DNA from: an uncultured Coriobacteriaceae bacterium
Lineage (GTDB): Bacteria > Actinomycetota > Coriobacteriia > Coriobacteriales > Eggerthellaceae
Direction: 5' to 3'
Assembly: GCA_902781245.1 (NCBI GenBank)
Contig: CACZIP010000096.1
Span: 1 to 7,378 of the forward strand
DNA length: 7,378 nucleotides
How positions within the stretch are numbered: the stretch's first letter is position 1; each line of letters begins with the position of its first letter. The notes beneath the pieces are model-generated. The model saw nothing but the letters and a program-made list of their open reading frames with translations, made no database searches and was not told the origin of the DNA. The translations under genes were made by a program, and so were the position numbers. Shown in pieces: positions 6,111 through 7,378 of the stretch.

Positions 6111-7378
6111 TTACAGCGTTCCGAACTCTCCGCGATACCAAACCAACAGCGCATACATGGTCCATACGGGATGCCAGTAGCTGCTCGTCGCTTCGCGTCC
6201 AGCCGCCTCGGAGAAGTACTTCTTGATGTAATAGCGAGGGAGAAGTCCACTGAGCAGGTATTTTGCCTCCCTGCTCGAGAACAGCTCCTTGAGCATGCTC
6301 GCCCACGGCTCTTCGTGCATCCACACCTGAGTGGGAACGGGGAATGCGCGCTTGGGTTTCTGCGCAACTTCTTGTGGAAGGAAGCTCTCGGCCGCATCAC
6401 GGAACACGATCTTGTTGTTGTCAGGAGTGACCTTGTATTCCGTGGGAATCGACACCGCAAAGTCGAACAGCCTGCGGTCGATGAGCGGCGTGCGGATGTC
6501 CACCTTGTTAGCGCGCGCAACCGCATCCAGGTTCGGCAGAAGGTTGCACTCTGTCGCGTAGGTCAGATCGAACGCCTGCATCTTCTCGAAGCCGTCGCTG
6601 AAACGCTCGAGATAGCGCTCAGGTTCTTTCAAACCACGCGTCTTCATGCAGGTGTGGGCGGCCTTCCAGTAATCAACCTGGGGTGAGTTCAGGTAGTTCT
6701 GATAAACCTTGTAGCCGCAGAACAGCTCATCGGGGCCTTCACCCGAACAGCAGGCGCTCGTGTGCTTTGCAGCCTCGCGCGCCGCCAGGAACAGGGGAAT
6801 GTAGGACGAGTCGCCGCTCGGTTCCTCGCGCGCAACCATCGCCTCGGGAACAACATCGAAGTACTCCTCGATGGTGACCGGGCAAACGTGGAAGTCGACA
6901 TTGAGCGCCTCGGCTATCGCAGCAGCTTCCTTCGACTCGTCGTAACGGCTTTCCTCATAACCAACGCTCACAACCTGCTTGGCAGGCAGGCCCGCTGCAA
7001 GCAGCGAAGAGTCGACGCCAGAAGAAAGAAACGAAGCATCGCTCGTCTTGCGTTCGGTTTCAAAGATGTCGGACAGGATGCCTTTCAGATCCTCAACGGC
7101 AGACTCGTAGCTTTCGTAGCGATTCGAGGAGAACTCGACGTCTTCAAAACGATCGACGGTCACGTTGCCGTTGTTCTCGACAAGACGGAACCCGGGAAGG
7201 AGCCTTTTGACACCTTTGTAGAAGGTGTTTTCTGTCGCCGGATACCAGAAACGCAGGTATGTCGGCACGATGTCGCGATTGAATTCTTTCGCATGTCCGC
7301 TTTCCTCCAGCAGCCCATGGATAGTGTCCGAATAGAACCATGCACCGTCGGCCCCTTTGCAGTAATACACGGGCTGGC
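6111..7378 (-). CDS. asnB: Asparagine synthetase (glutamine-hydrolysing), partial, N-terminus off the right edge
   Basis: Makes asparagine (or amidates a related acid) from aspartate, ATP and glutamine. The 421 visible residues begin in the end of the glutaminase domain (QPVYYCKGADGAWFYSDTIH-like strand) and cover the whole synthetase domain. Seen in order, numbered from the window edge: the ATP pyrophosphatase loop SSGVDSS (118-124), SVGYEESRYDES (137-148), SGEGPDELFCGY (211-222), RTPLIDRRLF (295-304) and KRAFPVP (342-348). The usual form of the third motif is SGEGADELFGGY, so it has A-to-P and G-to-C changes but keeps the acidic residues. The catalytic N-terminal cysteine is outside the window, so glutaminase activity cannot be judged. 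Ends in TAA. AsnB-like enzymes also act in peptidoglycan and capsule modification, so true asparagine synthesis is likely but not certain. Confidence 0.92.
   Translation of the reverse strand, partial: QPVYYCKGADGAWFYSDTIHGLLEESGHAKEFNRDIVPTYLRFWYPATENTFYKGVKRLLPGFRLVENNGNVTVDRFEDVEFSSNRYESYESAVEDLKGILSDIFETERKTSDASFLSSGVDSSLLAAGLPAKQVVSVGYEESRYDESKEAAAIAEALNVDFHVCPVTIEEYFDVVPEAMVAREEPSGDSSYIPLFLAAREAAKHTSACCSGEGPDELFCGYKVYQNYLNSPQVDYWKAAHTCMKTRGLKEPERYLERFSDGFEKMQAFDLTYATECNLLPNLDAVARANKVDIRTPLIDRRLFDFAVSIPTEYKVTPDNNKIVFRDAAESFLPQEVAQKPKRAFPVPTQVWMHEEPWASMLKELFSSREAKYLLSGLLPRYYIKKYFSEAAGREATSSYWHPVWTMYALLVWYRGEFGTL

Overview
The window holds six genes plus one that reads as interrupted. It looks like an anaerobic or gut-type bacterium of mid-to-high GC. 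An Actinobacterium of the Coriobacteriia type would fit the codon preference, the strong GGAGG-type ribosome sites, the MttB-family methyltransferase and the surface phosphocholine genes. That placement is inference; nothing in the window proves taxonomy.

Layout, left to right. (1) 1-708, minus: biotin--protein ligase of the short (no-HTH) type, running off the left edge, with a candidate promoter just upstream. (2) 809-2575, minus: a triple fusion of a winged-helix domain, a LicC-like CTP:phosphocholine cytidylyltransferase and a LicA-like choline kinase. (3) 2576-2752: a 150-bp divergent control region with two overlapping TTCATGA-type palindromes, an extended -10 for the fusion gene and a 9-bp hairpin in the leader of the opposite gene. 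(4) 2753-3865 and 3870-4169, plus: a LicB-like choline permease and a small, probably winged-helix protein, coupled in one operon. (5) 4197-4228: a hairpin between convergent genes. (6) 4264-5700, minus: an MttB-superfamily (trimethylamine/quaternary amine) methyltransferase whose reading frame carries an in-frame TAG at codon 20. (7) 5764-5787: a clear intrinsic terminator, serving an 80-residue conserved small protein (5800-6042, minus). (8) 6111-7378, minus: the synthetase part of a glutamine-dependent asparagine synthetase, running off the right edge.

The middle of the window is a choline/quaternary-amine locus. The permease would bring choline in; the fusion enzyme would phosphorylate it and convert it to CDP-choline, the donor for decorating surface glycans or teichoic acids. 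The transferase for that last step (LicD) is not in the window. The fused DNA-binding domain and the palindromes over its promoter suggest that the enzyme controls its own operon and perhaps the permease. The neighbouring MttB homologue belongs to a family that demethylates quaternary amines, but no corrinoid protein or reactivase lies beside it, so the link to choline is by location only.

The most notable point is the TAG inside the MttB homologue, because this superfamily is the classical home of TAG-encoded pyrrolysine. Here the TAG sits in an N-terminal helix, not in the barrel. Four of the six visible stop codons are TAG, so a recent nonsense mutation (or sequence error) is the simpler reading, with readthrough the interesting alternative. 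No gap between genes exceeds 300 bases. I saw no tRNA, rRNA, CRISPR array or insertion sequence.
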